Part shown: positions 33,208-42,273 of the stretch, one piece after another
How the letters are laid out: each line of letters starts with the position of its first letter
Position numbering within the stretch: the stretch's first letter is position 1
Assembly (NCBI GenBank): GCA_964617645.1
Contig: CAZTYE010000002.1
Location: forward strand, 424,136-488,135
Origin: JADJGC01 sp964617645
GTDB lineage: Bacteria; Zixibacteria; MSB-5A5; CAIYYT01
Direction: 5' to 3'
Length of the DNA: 64,000 nucleotides
Notes under the pieces: generated by a model
What the model was told of the DNA's origin: nothing
Databases searched by the model: none
Seen by the model: the letters and a program-made list of their open reading frames with translations, nothing else
Translations under genes and position numbers: made by a program

Positions 33208-35511
33208 CTAACGCAGCGACTCGATTCTAATCTCCGGTTGTTGATGTTGGCCCGTGATGCGAAACACCGCGTTCTTGGGGTTCTTGTCACGCAGCCAAGC
33301 GCGATAGTCGCCACGATCTTGGAGAATCTTGATGTCGTCTTTCGAGAGCTTGCGATCGACCGCGAGGTCGACAAGTCCGCCGCGCGTAATTGTGCCGTCA
33401 ACTCGATACTCGTAGTCGTCCGACTGGAACTCAAGCATCGAAAATCGCAGCGTTTGATCGGCGTACAAAAACTGCGTGACAAGATCCTCTACCTTGTTTC
33501 CGTCCAGCGCCTGGAGCTTCGTCGCATATTCGAACGCCGTTTTCAGCGGCAACGCTGCGCACTTGCCGTCGTCGAGATCAATCTGGCCGCGGAGATTCAG
33601 GCTGCCGGCCAGCGCCGCACGACTGGCGCCGCGACAGGTAAACGACAGTTGCATGTTGGCTTCGCCGCTCAGGTCACCCGAAAATCCGGAGAAGTCCCGA
33701 AGCAAACTCTCAATACGAATTTCCTCGCCTTTGAGCTCGACATCGTAATCGGGTTCGCGCGCGTTGTTCATGTCGATGACGACCTCTCCGAAGATATCGC
33801 CGTCGAACATCTCGGCCCGCAGCGAATCGGCATAGAGAATCCGGTTGGTCGCGGTCAGCCGACTACGTAGCCGCGAAAATCTCAAACCCTGAAACCGTCC
33901 ACCATCGATGCTCAATTGCAGTGATCCGTTGAGGTCGAGCAGTCCCTCTTGATCAATGTTTAGGTCGGTAGTGTCGGCGCTTCCTCCACCCAAGGTTGCC
34001 AGAGTGTCGATATCGAAGAACTCCGCGTTGATAGTTCCGTCAAAAAACGGCCGTCGCTGTGCCGTCGCACCGGGAACAAAGAGCAGCGGCAAATCAGTGA
34101 TGCTGCCGACGACGCGGGCACGATTCTCGCCGATGGAAATCTCGGCGCGGGCAATTTGCGCCAAATCACCGGTGAACTGCGCGTCGAGCAGAAGCGTGTC
34201 GATACCCCAGCTGGCGAGAGAGTCCGCCACGCTCACCCGGTCCAAGTAGATCGATCCGAAGATGCGGCTTTGCTCGGGGTTCGCAGTCTTCAGGAAACCG
34301 GAAAGATTGGTTTGGATGCGACCGGACACGGCGAGCCTTGGATCGACGTTGAGCAAACGCGCGGCGACAACGGCGTCGCAGTCGAGCGAGAGTTCACCGG
34401 AATATATCGGATTTTTGTAATCATCGATCGTAATCCGAAATGTCGTCGGCGCCGAGTTAATCGCCGCGCCGTCGGCAAACGCCGACAGATTGCGCTCGTT
34501 GAAATTGGCTTCGAGGAGCTGCGCCTTAAGCTCGATTCGCCGCTTGCGGTCGGCGCCCGAGAATCCGGAAATCGAGACCTTGCCGCGCAAGTCGCGACTC
34601 GCCGGTATGCCCGTAACACCCAGATACGAAACATCAACCCGCGCCTGGCCCGACAGCTCCATTCCGTTAAGCAGCGGAATCGACTTAATGAGGCGCGAAT
34701 CGTAGCAATCGGCAAGCTCCGTTCGCTCCGAGAGCCAGCGCAGATTGAGCGCCGGCTGCTTGGTAATCTGTGAGATAGACCCGTCCAGCCGGCCGGCAAA
34801 CTTGTCAAGTCGCCAGTCACAGCGGCGAAAGGCCAGCGAGTCGCGTGCTGTCGAGTAAAAGCCGCGCCAATCGATCGACGCCGCATTCGGGAACAAGAGA
34901 TAGTTCCCGGCCGCCGACCACAAGAAGACCGAGTCAACCTCCACTTTGCCGGAGATTTCAGACAAGCGCTCGCCTTTCAAATCGTAGTCCAGTCGAACAT
35001 GACCCAGTACCAATCGGGTTCCCGTCGAGTCGTCGCGGTAGAGGAGGCGACCATCGCTCAGCCGAAAGCGGCGACAAAGCGGCTCCGGCGCATCCTCTTG
35101 ATGTTCCGGCAGCATTGATTGGGCGCGGAAGAAGTCGAAGTTGGTCGCGCCGGTTGAATCTTTGATCAACAGCATCTCCCAACCTTCGATCTTGAGTTGC
35201 TTGATCCTGATCCGGCCAAACATCAGTGGAAAGAGTTGCAGGTTCGCGTCGATGTGATCGACCTGGGCCATCGGCCGAACCACAAACGGCGGTCGATTCG
35301 CAATCGCGAGATTGCTGATTCGCACTCCCGGCGGCAGCAGCGTCAGCTCGGCGTCGCCAACCGTGACCTCGCGATCAAATACCGCTTCGATTCGCGGCAC
35401 GATCGCTGCAGCGATCCGCTCCGGCGAAATCAGAATCTTGATGGCCAGCAAAGCGAGAAGCAGCAGCCCAACGATCAGGCCGCTGAGCCAGAAGATCGGT
35501 TTCCATTTCAT
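33208..35511 (-). CDS. AsmA-family protein
   Basis: A 767-residue protein with one N-terminal membrane anchor (LSGLIVGLLLLALLAIKIL) and a long periplasmic part. The start ISPERIAAAIVPRIEAVFDR with VTVGDAELTLLPPGVRISNL is the AsmA N-domain, and the C-terminal AsmA_2-like part runs from GDLSGEANMQLSFTCRGASR to the end. AsmA-like proteins form long hydrophobic grooves and are linked to lipid traffic to the outer membrane. It lies 45 bases behind the metal ATPase and may be co-transcribed with it, though a link in function is not clear. Confidence 0.82.
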   Translation of the reverse strand: MKWKPIFWLSGLIVGLLLLALLAIKILISPERIAAAIVPRIEAVFDREVTVGDAELTLLPPGVRISNLAIANRPPFVVRPMAQVDHIDANLQLFPLMFGRIRIKQLKIEGWEMLLIKDSTGATNFDFFRAQSMLPEHQEDAPEPLCRRFRLSDGRLLYRDDSTGTRLVLGHVRLDYDLKGERLSEISGKVEVDSVFLWSAAGNYLLFPNAASIDWRGFYSTARDSLAFRRCDWRLDKFAGRLDGSISQITKQPALNLRWLSERTELADCYDSRLIKSIPLLNGMELSGQARVDVSYLGVTGIPASRDLRGKVSISGFSGADRKRRIELKAQLLEANFNERNLSAFADGAAINSAPTTFRITIDDYKNPIYSGELSLDCDAVVAARLLNVDPRLAVSGRIQTNLSGFLKTANPEQSRIFGSIYLDRVSVADSLASWGIDTLLLDAQFTGDLAQIARAEISIGENRARVVGSITDLPLLFVPGATAQRRPFFDGTINAEFFDIDTLATLGGGSADTTDLNIDQEGLLDLNGSLQLSIDGGRFQGLRFSRLRSRLTATNRILYADSLRAEMFDGDIFGEVVIDMNNAREPDYDVELKGEEIRIESLLRDFSGFSGDLSGEANMQLSFTCRGASRAALAGSLNLRGQIDLDDGKCAALPLKTAFEYATKLQALDGNKVEDLVTQFLYADQTLRFSMLEFQSDDYEYRVDGTITRGGLVDLAVDRKLSKDDIKILQDRGDYRAWLRDKNPKNAVFRITGQHQQPEIRIESLR

Positions 35512-35556
35512 CGCTATCTAAGATTGATGTTTTTCGCTGCGGAAGCAAACGCCAAG

Positions 35557-37614
35557 TTATCGGGCAAGCCGCAACAGGCGCAGGCTGTTGAAAATCACCG
35601 CCAGCGATGCGCCCATATCGGCGATCACGGCCATCCAGATATTGGCATAGCCGAGAGCGGCGAGGATCAGGAAGAATAATTTGACCGCGAACGCAAAGGC
35701 GATGTTCAGTTTGATAACTTTCAGGGTGCGATTGCCCAGCCGGAGCAACTCGGGAAGCGATGTGAGCGAATCGCCGAACAACAAGATATCGGAATGCTGC
35801 GCCGGAATATCGCTGCCGAATCGCGCCAGCGAAATCGAAACCGGCGCGCCGGCCAGCGCCACGATGTCGTTGATGCCGTCGCCGACCATCGCGGTCCGGT
35901 GCCCCAGCCCGTCGATGGCATCGTACTTGTGATTCGGCAACAACGCGCCGCGGGCAAAGTCAACCGCAAGCGTATCGGCTATGGCTTTGGTATTGGCCGC
36001 GGAATCACCGGAGAGAATGCCGATTCGCGTGATACCGCTGTCGCGCAGCGACTGGATAACCGCTTGCGTTTCCGGTCGCAACTCGTCACGGAAACTGAAC
36101 TCCGCTATCGCCTCTTGTTCGCAATGCAGGCTGACGCGGTGACCATTCGCCGACGAAGCATCAGTGACGGATGTGGCGCGAAGCTGATAGAGTTTGCCGT
36201 CAATCCGGCCTTCGACACCAACTCCGGGAATTGCGCGGATGTCCACAACAGGCGGCATTGACAGTTTCTGAGCGCCGGCCGCCTGCATGACGGCGCGCGC
36301 AATCGGATGCTGCGACACCTGTTCCAAAGCGGCAGCCAGCGTCAGCGCATCGCCAACTGTCAGCGGTGGCTGTGCTTTGATATCGGCCAACGAAAGATTG
36401 CCCGTTGTCAGAGTGCCGGTTTTGTCGAATGCCACCGTGTCGATCCGCGCCAACTGCTCGAGCGTGTCGCCGCCTTTGACCACCGCTTTCATGCGCGATG
36501 CCGCCGCTAGCGCGGTCGTCACTGCCACCGGCGTTGAAATTACCAGCGCGCACGGGCACGAGATAACGAGAAACACCAAGGCTTTGTAAATCCAGTCGGC
36601 GAACGACGCTTGGAACAACAGCGGCGGCAAGACGGCTATGGCAGCCGCCAATCCAACGACGATCGGCGTGTATGCACGCGCAAATCGATCGACGAACTGC
36701 TCGATCCGCGCCTTGCGGGCGGACGCCTCCGTCACTTGCTGAAAAATCTTGCCGATCCGCGAATTCTCGACCGTCGCGGTCACGCGGAGCTCCAGATAGC
36801 CGTCGATATTGACCGCGCCGGCGTAGCCCTCATCACCCATTCCCAGCGCCCGCGGTTGCGACTCACCGGTCAGGCTGGAAAAATCGACGAATGACTTCCC
36901 ATGGCTGATCACGCCGTCGGCGGGCACTTTCATGCCCTCGCGCAAGATCACGATATCGCCGGGAATCAGGAGAGCCGGATCGATGCTCTCAATTTTGTCG
37001 CCGCGTTTAACCAGCGCCGTCGCGCTGGTGAAATCGTGCAAGTCCGCCAGGTTGCGCGACAGTCGCCAGAGCGAGTAAGACTCCAACAAGTTGGCAAGGC
37101 TGAATAACAAGACCACGACAACCGCCTCATGCAGGTCTCCCAGCGCGATCGCGCCGCCGATTGCCAGCGACATCAACGCATTGATGTCGAGCCGCCGGTG
37201 CCGCAGCGCAACCAATGCTCGCCTGAGAATGTCCCAGCCGGCAACGATTGTCGCGGCGGAGAAGACCACCTTTCCGGCAATGGCCTGATCGAATCCGAAC
37301 TGTAACATCGCGCCGACGGCGTAAATCAGCGCGCCGATCAATAGTGCCCAACCTAAACTGCGCGAAAACGGCAATCGCGACTTGGGAGGATCGCGATCAT
37401 CGATGAGGCGGAAGTGCCCCAGCTTCTCGATGCGCCGGCGGAGTTCGGCCTCATTCGCGGTCTCGGAATCGAAAGTGAAGTAGAGGCGGTCGCCGAGCAG
37501 ATCGACACGCGCACTGGTGACGCCCTCGAGTTTGGCGATTTCCTGCTCCGCGGTCTTCGCGCAATTGGGGCAGTCGACGTGGGTAGTTCGCGCTTCAGCG
37601 CGCACCAGCGGCAT
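35557..37614 (-). CDS. zntA: Zn/Cd/Pb-exporting P1B-type ATPase
   Basis: A 685-residue heavy-metal ATPase. An N-terminal HMA domain has HVDCPNCAKTAEQEIAKLEG. The membrane motif SCPCALVISTPVAVTTALAA places the metal site at C-P-C, and the catalytic core shows DKTGTLTTG, HPIA and GDGINDIVALA, with the actuator TGES. A CPC motif with an ArsR/SmtB-type regulator of CadC character points to Zn/Cd/Pb rather than copper. Its ATG follows the regulator stop by two bases. Confidence 0.92.
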   Translation of the reverse strand: MPLVRAEARTTHVDCPNCAKTAEQEIAKLEGVTSARVDLLGDRLYFTFDSETANEAELRRRIEKLGHFRLIDDRDPPKSRLPFSRSLGWALLIGALIYAVGAMLQFGFDQAIAGKVVFSAATIVAGWDILRRALVALRHRRLDINALMSLAIGGAIALGDLHEAVVVVLLFSLANLLESYSLWRLSRNLADLHDFTSATALVKRGDKIESIDPALLIPGDIVILREGMKVPADGVISHGKSFVDFSSLTGESQPRALGMGDEGYAGAVNIDGYLELRVTATVENSRIGKIFQQVTEASARKARIEQFVDRFARAYTPIVVGLAAAIAVLPPLLFQASFADWIYKALVFLVISCPCALVISTPVAVTTALAAASRMKAVVKGGDTLEQLARIDTVAFDKTGTLTTGNLSLADIKAQPPLTVGDALTLAAALEQVSQHPIARAVMQAAGAQKLSMPPVVDIRAIPGVGVEGRIDGKLYQLRATSVTDASSANGHRVSLHCEQEAIAEFSFRDELRPETQAVIQSLRDSGITRIGILSGDSAANTKAIADTLAVDFARGALLPNHKYDAIDGLGHRTAMVGDGINDIVALAGAPVSISLARFGSDIPAQHSDILLFGDSLTSLPELLRLGNRTLKVIKLNIAFAFAVKLFFLILAALGYANIWMAVIADMGASLAVIFNSLRLLRLAR

Positions 37615-37616
37615 GT

Positions 37617-37988
37617 TCAGCGACCTCGCTCGTCTGAGTGTTCCATTCCCTGATCGATTAGCGCCGTAACGTGGGCATCATCGAGCGAGTAGAACGCCAT
37701 CTTTCCTTCGCGACGGTAGCGGACCAGTCGCAGCGAGCGCAACAACCGAAGTTGATGCGAAACCGCCGACTCGGTGATCCCGAGCATGGCCGCAAGGTCA
37801 CAAACGCACAATTCGGCTTGCGAGAGAAAGATGCAGATTTTCAATCGCGTGGGGTCAGAAAGAACGGTGAAAATCTCCGCTAATCGGTCAATTGTGTCGT
37901 TCCCTTTCAACGACTTACGGAGATTCGACACAACGTCTTGGTTAACGAATCTTACGTGACAAATGTCTTCATCCCTACTATCGATCAT
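37617..37988 (-). CDS. ArsR/SmtB-family metal sensor, CadC/ZiaR-like
   Basis: A 123-residue winged-helix repressor of the adjacent ATPase gene. AELCVCDLAAMLGITESAVS has C-x-C at the recognition helix and an extra Cys in the N-terminal arm (DICHVRF), the four-thiolate set of CadC, which senses Cd/Pb/Zn. The last helix (DDAHVTALIDQGMEHSDE) also holds the His/Asp/Glu ligands of a SmtB-type zinc site. The start at 37988 is preferred over 38012, because the earlier ATG lies in the operator and upstream of the predicted transcription start. Confidence 0.88.
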   Translation of the reverse strand: MIDSRDEDICHVRFVNQDVVSNLRKSLKGNDTIDRLAEIFTVLSDPTRLKICIFLSQAELCVCDLAAMLGITESAVSHQLRLLRSLRLVRYRREGKMAFYSLDDAHVTALIDQGMEHSDERGR

Positions 37989-37997
37989 ATTGACACC

Positions 37998-38011
37998 TGA
38001 GCATTTGCTCA
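37998..38011. promoter_or_regulatory. SmtB/CadC-type operator
   Basis: TGAGCA-TT-TGCTCA is a perfect 6-2-6 palindrome and, with flanking A/T, matches the TGAxCA-N2-TGxTCA core of the 12-2-12 operators used by SmtB, CzrA and ZiaR. It lies between the -10 box and the start codon of the repressor gene. Confidence 0.75.
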
Positions 38012-38014
38012 TAT

Positions 38015-38041
38015 ATTATACGCAATTGGATCACTTGTCAA
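38015..38041 (-). promoter_or_regulatory. Promoter of the metal repressor-ATPase operon
   Basis: On the minus strand TTGACA at 38041-38036 and a perfect TATAAT at 38020-38015 are spaced by only 15 bases. The -35 lies inside the palindrome CACTTG-T-CAAGTG (38032-38044), which might bind a second regulator. Confidence 0.6.
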
Positions 38042-38174
38042 GTGACTTGAGAGAACTTGGAAGCCAATTTCGCTGAGGCGTAGTAGTTGCAGGCGAAATT
38101 CGCCGAGGCGCTAACCGCAATCCGACAACGACTTGTGAACCAATCACTGTACCCGTGCGTATAAACAATAGCCT

Positions 38175-38840
38175 ATGAAGCGTCTACTTCTCCTGTCCTT
38201 TTTCGCGGCGTCAATCTCGTCCGCCGGCTGGTCCGCGGAATTGACCAACAACGTCGCCGTTGCTCGCCTCAAGTATCCCGGTGGCGGCGATTGGTACTGG
38301 GGATCATCGGCGCTGCCAAACCTGATCAAGTTCGTGCAGTCGAACACGTCGATTCCGATGGCGCAACAAGAAGCCCGTGTGGAGTTGACCGATAACGGCC
38401 TGTTCAACTACCCGTTTCTCTACATGACCGGTCATGGTAATGTTAATCTCCGCAGCGAAGACTTGACGATACTCAAGAACTATCTGGAGTCCGGTGGATT
38501 CTTGTTCGCCAACGATTCGTACGGGATGCGCAAAGCCTTTTTCCGCGAGATGAAGAAGCTCTTTCCGGATCAGGAGCCGCGCGAGCTGCCGTTTAATCAC
38601 GGGATCTTTAGTTGTTACTACAAGTTCACCAATGGTCTGCCGAAGATTCATAAGCATGACGAAAAGCCCGCGCAGGCGTTCGGCTGGTTCATCGGCGAGC
38701 GGCTGGTGGTTTTGTTCGCTTATGAATCCGATATCGGCGACGGCTGGGAAGATCCGCGCGTGCACAACGATCCCGAAGAAAAGCGCACGCAGGCATTGCA
38801 GATGGGAACCAATATACTGGTCTGGGCTTTAACTAATTAG
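38175..38840 (+). CDS. DUF4159 domain protein
   Basis: A 221-residue exported protein with a signal peptide (LLLLSFFAASISSAGWSA) and the DUF4159 domain: VARLKYPGGGDWYWGSSALP near residue 29, FLYMTGHGNVNLRSEDLTIL and YLESGGFLFANDSYG. The fold resembles the glutamine-amidotransferase-like domains in BatA/MoxR-associated proteins, where no activity is proven. It is the first of three genes on the plus strand, 37 bases before the DUF4175 gene. Confidence 0.8.
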   Translation: MKRLLLLSFFAASISSAGWSAELTNNVAVARLKYPGGGDWYWGSSALPNLIKFVQSNTSIPMAQQEARVELTDNGLFNYPFLYMTGHGNVNLRSEDLTILKNYLESGGFLFANDSYGMRKAFFREMKKLFPDQEPRELPFNHGIFSCYYKFTNGLPKIHKHDEKPAQAFGWFIGERLVVLFAYESDIGDGWEDPRVHNDPEEKRTQALQMGTNILVWALTN

Positions 38841-38877
38841 AATCACTGTTAACTTCCGATAGACAGAGGCACTTCAC

Positions 38878-41800
38878 ATGAACCCCGCGGAATCGCTCCA
38901 GTATCTCACGACCCGCCTGAATCGGCTGCGCAACTTCATGCTGTTCGGCCACACCATCAACGGCCTGAGCCTGTTGCTCATTGCGTTATCGGCGCTGTTC
39001 GTTCTGGCGTTTGCGTTTAATGCCGTCTTCTACCTGTCCACGACATTCCGCATGATTTTCGTCTCGCTGGCGGCGCTGCTTCTCGTGGGGATTCTCGGTG
39101 CGGCGATCATTTGGCGATTCGTCAAGAAACCTTCGACCGAAGCCGTCGCGTTGCAGGTCGAAACGAAGTACCCGCAACTACAAGATCGACTCATCGCGTC
39201 GTTGCAGCTTGAGCGCAATTTGCAGCAAAACCCGGAAGGATTCTCTGCGGACATGATTCGCGCCGTCATGATGCAGTCGGAAGAGATGTGTCGCGAGTTC
39301 GATTTCAAGAAGTCGGTCGACCAGAGCTTTCTCAAGCGTTCGCTGCGCTGGCTCGGGATCTCCGCCTTCGCCGTCATCATGTTGGGCTTTATATTCCCCG
39401 GCCCGTTCAACAATACGCTCTATCTTTTCGCTAATCCGACCATAGAGGTGCCGCGTGATCTCGGCTACCGGCTCGACGTAAATCCGAAGGACGCCGAAAT
39501 CGCCAAGTTTTCGCCGATCACGATCGAGGCCATTCTCGTTGGCCGGAACATGCCGCCCGACGCGCGCCTGCACTGGCGTTATGAAGACGGCCCGGTCAAG
39601 ACGGAAGCGCTCGAAAAGCAACGCGTCGCCCGCGGTGTCGCCTCCGGGATCGCCGGTAAGTTAGCCGGTGACGACAGCACGATCCTGGCGTTCGAATTTC
39701 GCGAAGTCCGCCGCTCGTTTGAATATTGGGTGAGCGCCGGAGAGATCGAGTCTGAGACCTACAAGATCGAAGCCGTCGACAAGCCGCGAATTATTGACAT
39801 CAAACTGAGCTACATTTATCCCAAGTACACCGGTCTGCAGCCGCTCGTCATCGACGAAAACGACGGCAATATCTCGGCGATCAAAGGCACGCTGGTCAAA
39901 GTCGAGGCGACCGCCAACAAGCCCCCGCAAACGGCGGAATTGGTGATGAAAGACGGCAAGCAATCGCCACTCGACATCAGCAGCCATCGTCTCAACGGCG
40001 AAATCCGCGTCATGGAAGAGGGCAGCTATCACATCGCGATCAGCGACGATTTGGGCAACGTCAATCCCGATCCGATCGAGTACCGCATCGCGGCGATCGC
40101 CGACGCTTTCCCGGAAGCCGACCTATTCGCACCCGGAGTACCGGTGAATCTCGGCGACGACATGGCGCTCGATCTCGGCGTGAAACTGTTCGACGATTTC
40201 GGATTTTCTTCGCTTAAATTGCACTATCGCATCTACAGCCCGCGCGGCGAGTCGTTCGCACAGTCGCTCCCGGTACCGCTCGGACAGTCGGCGGGTAAGA
40301 ACCTCGAAGTGCGCTATCCGTGGGACCTCTCCGATATCGGTCTCGAACCGGGCGGATTTGTCGAGTACTACTTCGAGGTTTACGACAACGACGCTGTCAC
40401 CGGTCCGAAAAAGGCGATGTCGCAGCTTCTGGTGGCGCGTCTCCCTTCGATTGACGAGCAGTTCGCCTACCTTGAAGATGAAGGCGAATCGCAGATTGCC
40501 GACCTCGAGAAACTCCGTGAAACGCAGGAGGAATTGCTCGAGAACACGCAGAAGCTTCAGGAAGAACTGCTGTCCAACCAGCAAATGGACTGGGAGAAAA
40601 AACAGCAAATCCAAAAGTCGATCCAATCGCAGCAGCAGATGTTCGACCAAATGGAGCAGATCAAAAATCGGCTCGAGCAGATGGAAGAACAAATGCGCAA
40701 AAACGACATGACCTCGCTCGAAATCCTGCAGAAGCTGCAAGAACTCAAGAAGCTGTTCGACGAAGTCGCCACGCCGGAGATGAAAGAGGCGATGCGCAAG
40801 ATGCAGGAAGCGCTCGAAAAAATGTCGCCGGAAGAAATGCAGAAGGCCGCCGAAGAGATGCAGCTTTCACAGGAAGAACTGAAGGAATTGCTCGACCGCC
40901 AGATCGCATTGATGAAGTTCCTGCAGGCACAACAGAAGATGGAAAACATGATGCGCCGCCTGGCCGAGCTAATCGAAAATCAGGAGCGGGTGAACCAGCA
41001 GACCGAGCAGGCATCATCCGACCAACTGCCGAAAATGGCGCCGCAAGAGCAGGCCAACAAGGAGCAGTTCGACCAGCTCAAGAAAGACGCCGACGAACTC
41101 GAGCAAATGCTCAAGGATCTGAATCTTGACAAGCAGCCGGACGCGCAGGCCTTTATGGACGAAAGCCGCAAGTCCGACGCCGGCGAAGAAATGCAGCAAA
41201 TGACCGAGCAAATGAAGCAGCAGCAGAAACAGCCGGCGCAGAAGTCGGGCGAACAGGCGCTCGAGAGTCTCAAGAAGATGCAGCAGAATATGCAGCAGCA
41301 GAAGGACTCGTTTAATCAAAGTCAAGGCCAGATGTCGGCGGAGAAGATGCGCGAAGCCGCCAACGACATGCTGTACATGTCGGAGAAGCAAGAAGACGTC
41401 TACGACCGCGCCGAACAGTCCGACCCGTCATCGCTCGAACTCCAGCAACTGGCCGCCGAACAGCAAGCGCTCCAACGCACGATGAAGTCGCTCGACGAGA
41501 AGTTGAAGGAGATCGGCAAGCAGTCGCCGTTCCTCAACAAGCAGGTCGATGAGTTGATGCGCACCGCCCAGCAGTGCATGAATCAGTCGACCGAACACTT
41601 GCTGAGCCGCGACGGCGCCAACGCGATGCGTTCGCAAAAGGACGCCATGTTCTCGTTGAACCAAGCCGCGAATCAGATGATGCAATCGATGCAGAATCAA
41701 TCGATGTGCAACAGCGGCAGTTGCAACAACGAGAACATGTTCAAGAAGATGAACAAGCTCTCGCAGCAGCAAAAGCAGCTCAATAACCAGACCAAGGGAA

Positions 41801-42273
41801 TGTGCGACAAGCCCGGCCAGGCCAATCCAAAGCAGGGTGAGCTTGGCCGCCTCGCCGCCCAGCAAGGCGCTGTGCAGAAAAGCCTGCAGGACTTGCAGCG
41901 CGAGCAGGGCAACCGCAAAGAAATTTTGGGACGCCTCGACGAGCTGGCCAAAGAGACGCAGAAAGTGATCGAGGATCTCGAAGGCGGCAATGTCGGCGAG
42001 CAGACGTTCGAGCGGCAGCACAAGATATATCAGCGGATGCTCGACTTCCAACGCTCGCTTGAACGGCAGGATTTTTCCGAAGAGCGCAAAGCCGAAGTCG
42101 GCCGCGATATCCAGCGCGCCTCGCCGGAGCAGTTGCAGTTCGAAGCGGCGTCGAAGCAGAATTTTCAGGATCGATTGCAAAAGTTCATGAACGAAGGCTA
42201 TCCGCCGGAGTACGAGGAACTCATTAAAGAGTACTTCCGCTCCGTGAATTCCGGCGCGCCCCCGCAGAAATGA
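38878..42273 (+). CDS. DUF4175-like large coiled-coil membrane protein
   Basis: An 1131-residue protein. Two or three N-terminal membrane segments (about 28-46, 54-77 and 155-172) surround the QVETKYPQLQDRLIASLQLE motif of DUF4175. A periplasmic region to about residue 530 shows Ig-like strands. The rest to about 1100 is extremely rich in Q, E, K and M and should form long coiled coils. The final 30 residues (YPPEYEELIKEYFRSV) resemble the end of related proteins. The function is unknown; the family occurs with DUF4159 and MoxR/BatA-type genes. It overlaps the TPR gene by ATGA. Confidence 0.75.
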   Translation: MNPAESLQYLTTRLNRLRNFMLFGHTINGLSLLLIALSALFVLAFAFNAVFYLSTTFRMIFVSLAALLLVGILGAAIIWRFVKKPSTEAVALQVETKYPQLQDRLIASLQLERNLQQNPEGFSADMIRAVMMQSEEMCREFDFKKSVDQSFLKRSLRWLGISAFAVIMLGFIFPGPFNNTLYLFANPTIEVPRDLGYRLDVNPKDAEIAKFSPITIEAILVGRNMPPDARLHWRYEDGPVKTEALEKQRVARGVASGIAGKLAGDDSTILAFEFREVRRSFEYWVSAGEIESETYKIEAVDKPRIIDIKLSYIYPKYTGLQPLVIDENDGNISAIKGTLVKVEATANKPPQTAELVMKDGKQSPLDISSHRLNGEIRVMEEGSYHIAISDDLGNVNPDPIEYRIAAIADAFPEADLFAPGVPVNLGDDMALDLGVKLFDDFGFSSLKLHYRIYSPRGESFAQSLPVPLGQSAGKNLEVRYPWDLSDIGLEPGGFVEYYFEVYDNDAVTGPKKAMSQLLVARLPSIDEQFAYLEDEGESQIADLEKLRETQEELLENTQKLQEELLSNQQMDWEKKQQIQKSIQSQQQMFDQMEQIKNRLEQMEEQMRKNDMTSLEILQKLQELKKLFDEVATPEMKEAMRKMQEALEKMSPEEMQKAAEEMQLSQEELKELLDRQIALMKFLQAQQKMENMMRRLAELIENQERVNQQTEQASSDQLPKMAPQEQANKEQFDQLKKDADELEQMLKDLNLDKQPDAQAFMDESRKSDAGEEMQQMTEQMKQQQKQPAQKSGEQALESLKKMQQNMQQQKDSFNQSQGQMSAEKMREAANDMLYMSEKQEDVYDRAEQSDPSSLELQQLAAEQQALQRTMKSLDEKLKEIGKQSPFLNKQVDELMRTAQQCMNQSTEHLLSRDGANAMRSQKDAMFSLNQAANQMMQSMQNQSMCNSGSCNNENMFKKMNKLSQQQKQLNNQTKGMCDKPGQANPKQGELGRLAAQQGAVQKSLQDLQREQGNRKEILGRLDELAKETQKVIEDLEGGNVGEQTFERQHKIYQRMLDFQRSLERQDFSEERKAEVGRDIQRASPEQLQFEAASKQNFQDRLQKFMNEGYPPEYEELIKEYFRSVNSGAPPQK

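Noticed and set aside
32827..33870. Long plus-strand open frame (347 codons)
   Set aside because: It crosses from cysE into the AsmA-like gene on the opposite strand and has no protein character; the minus-strand genes have clear families.
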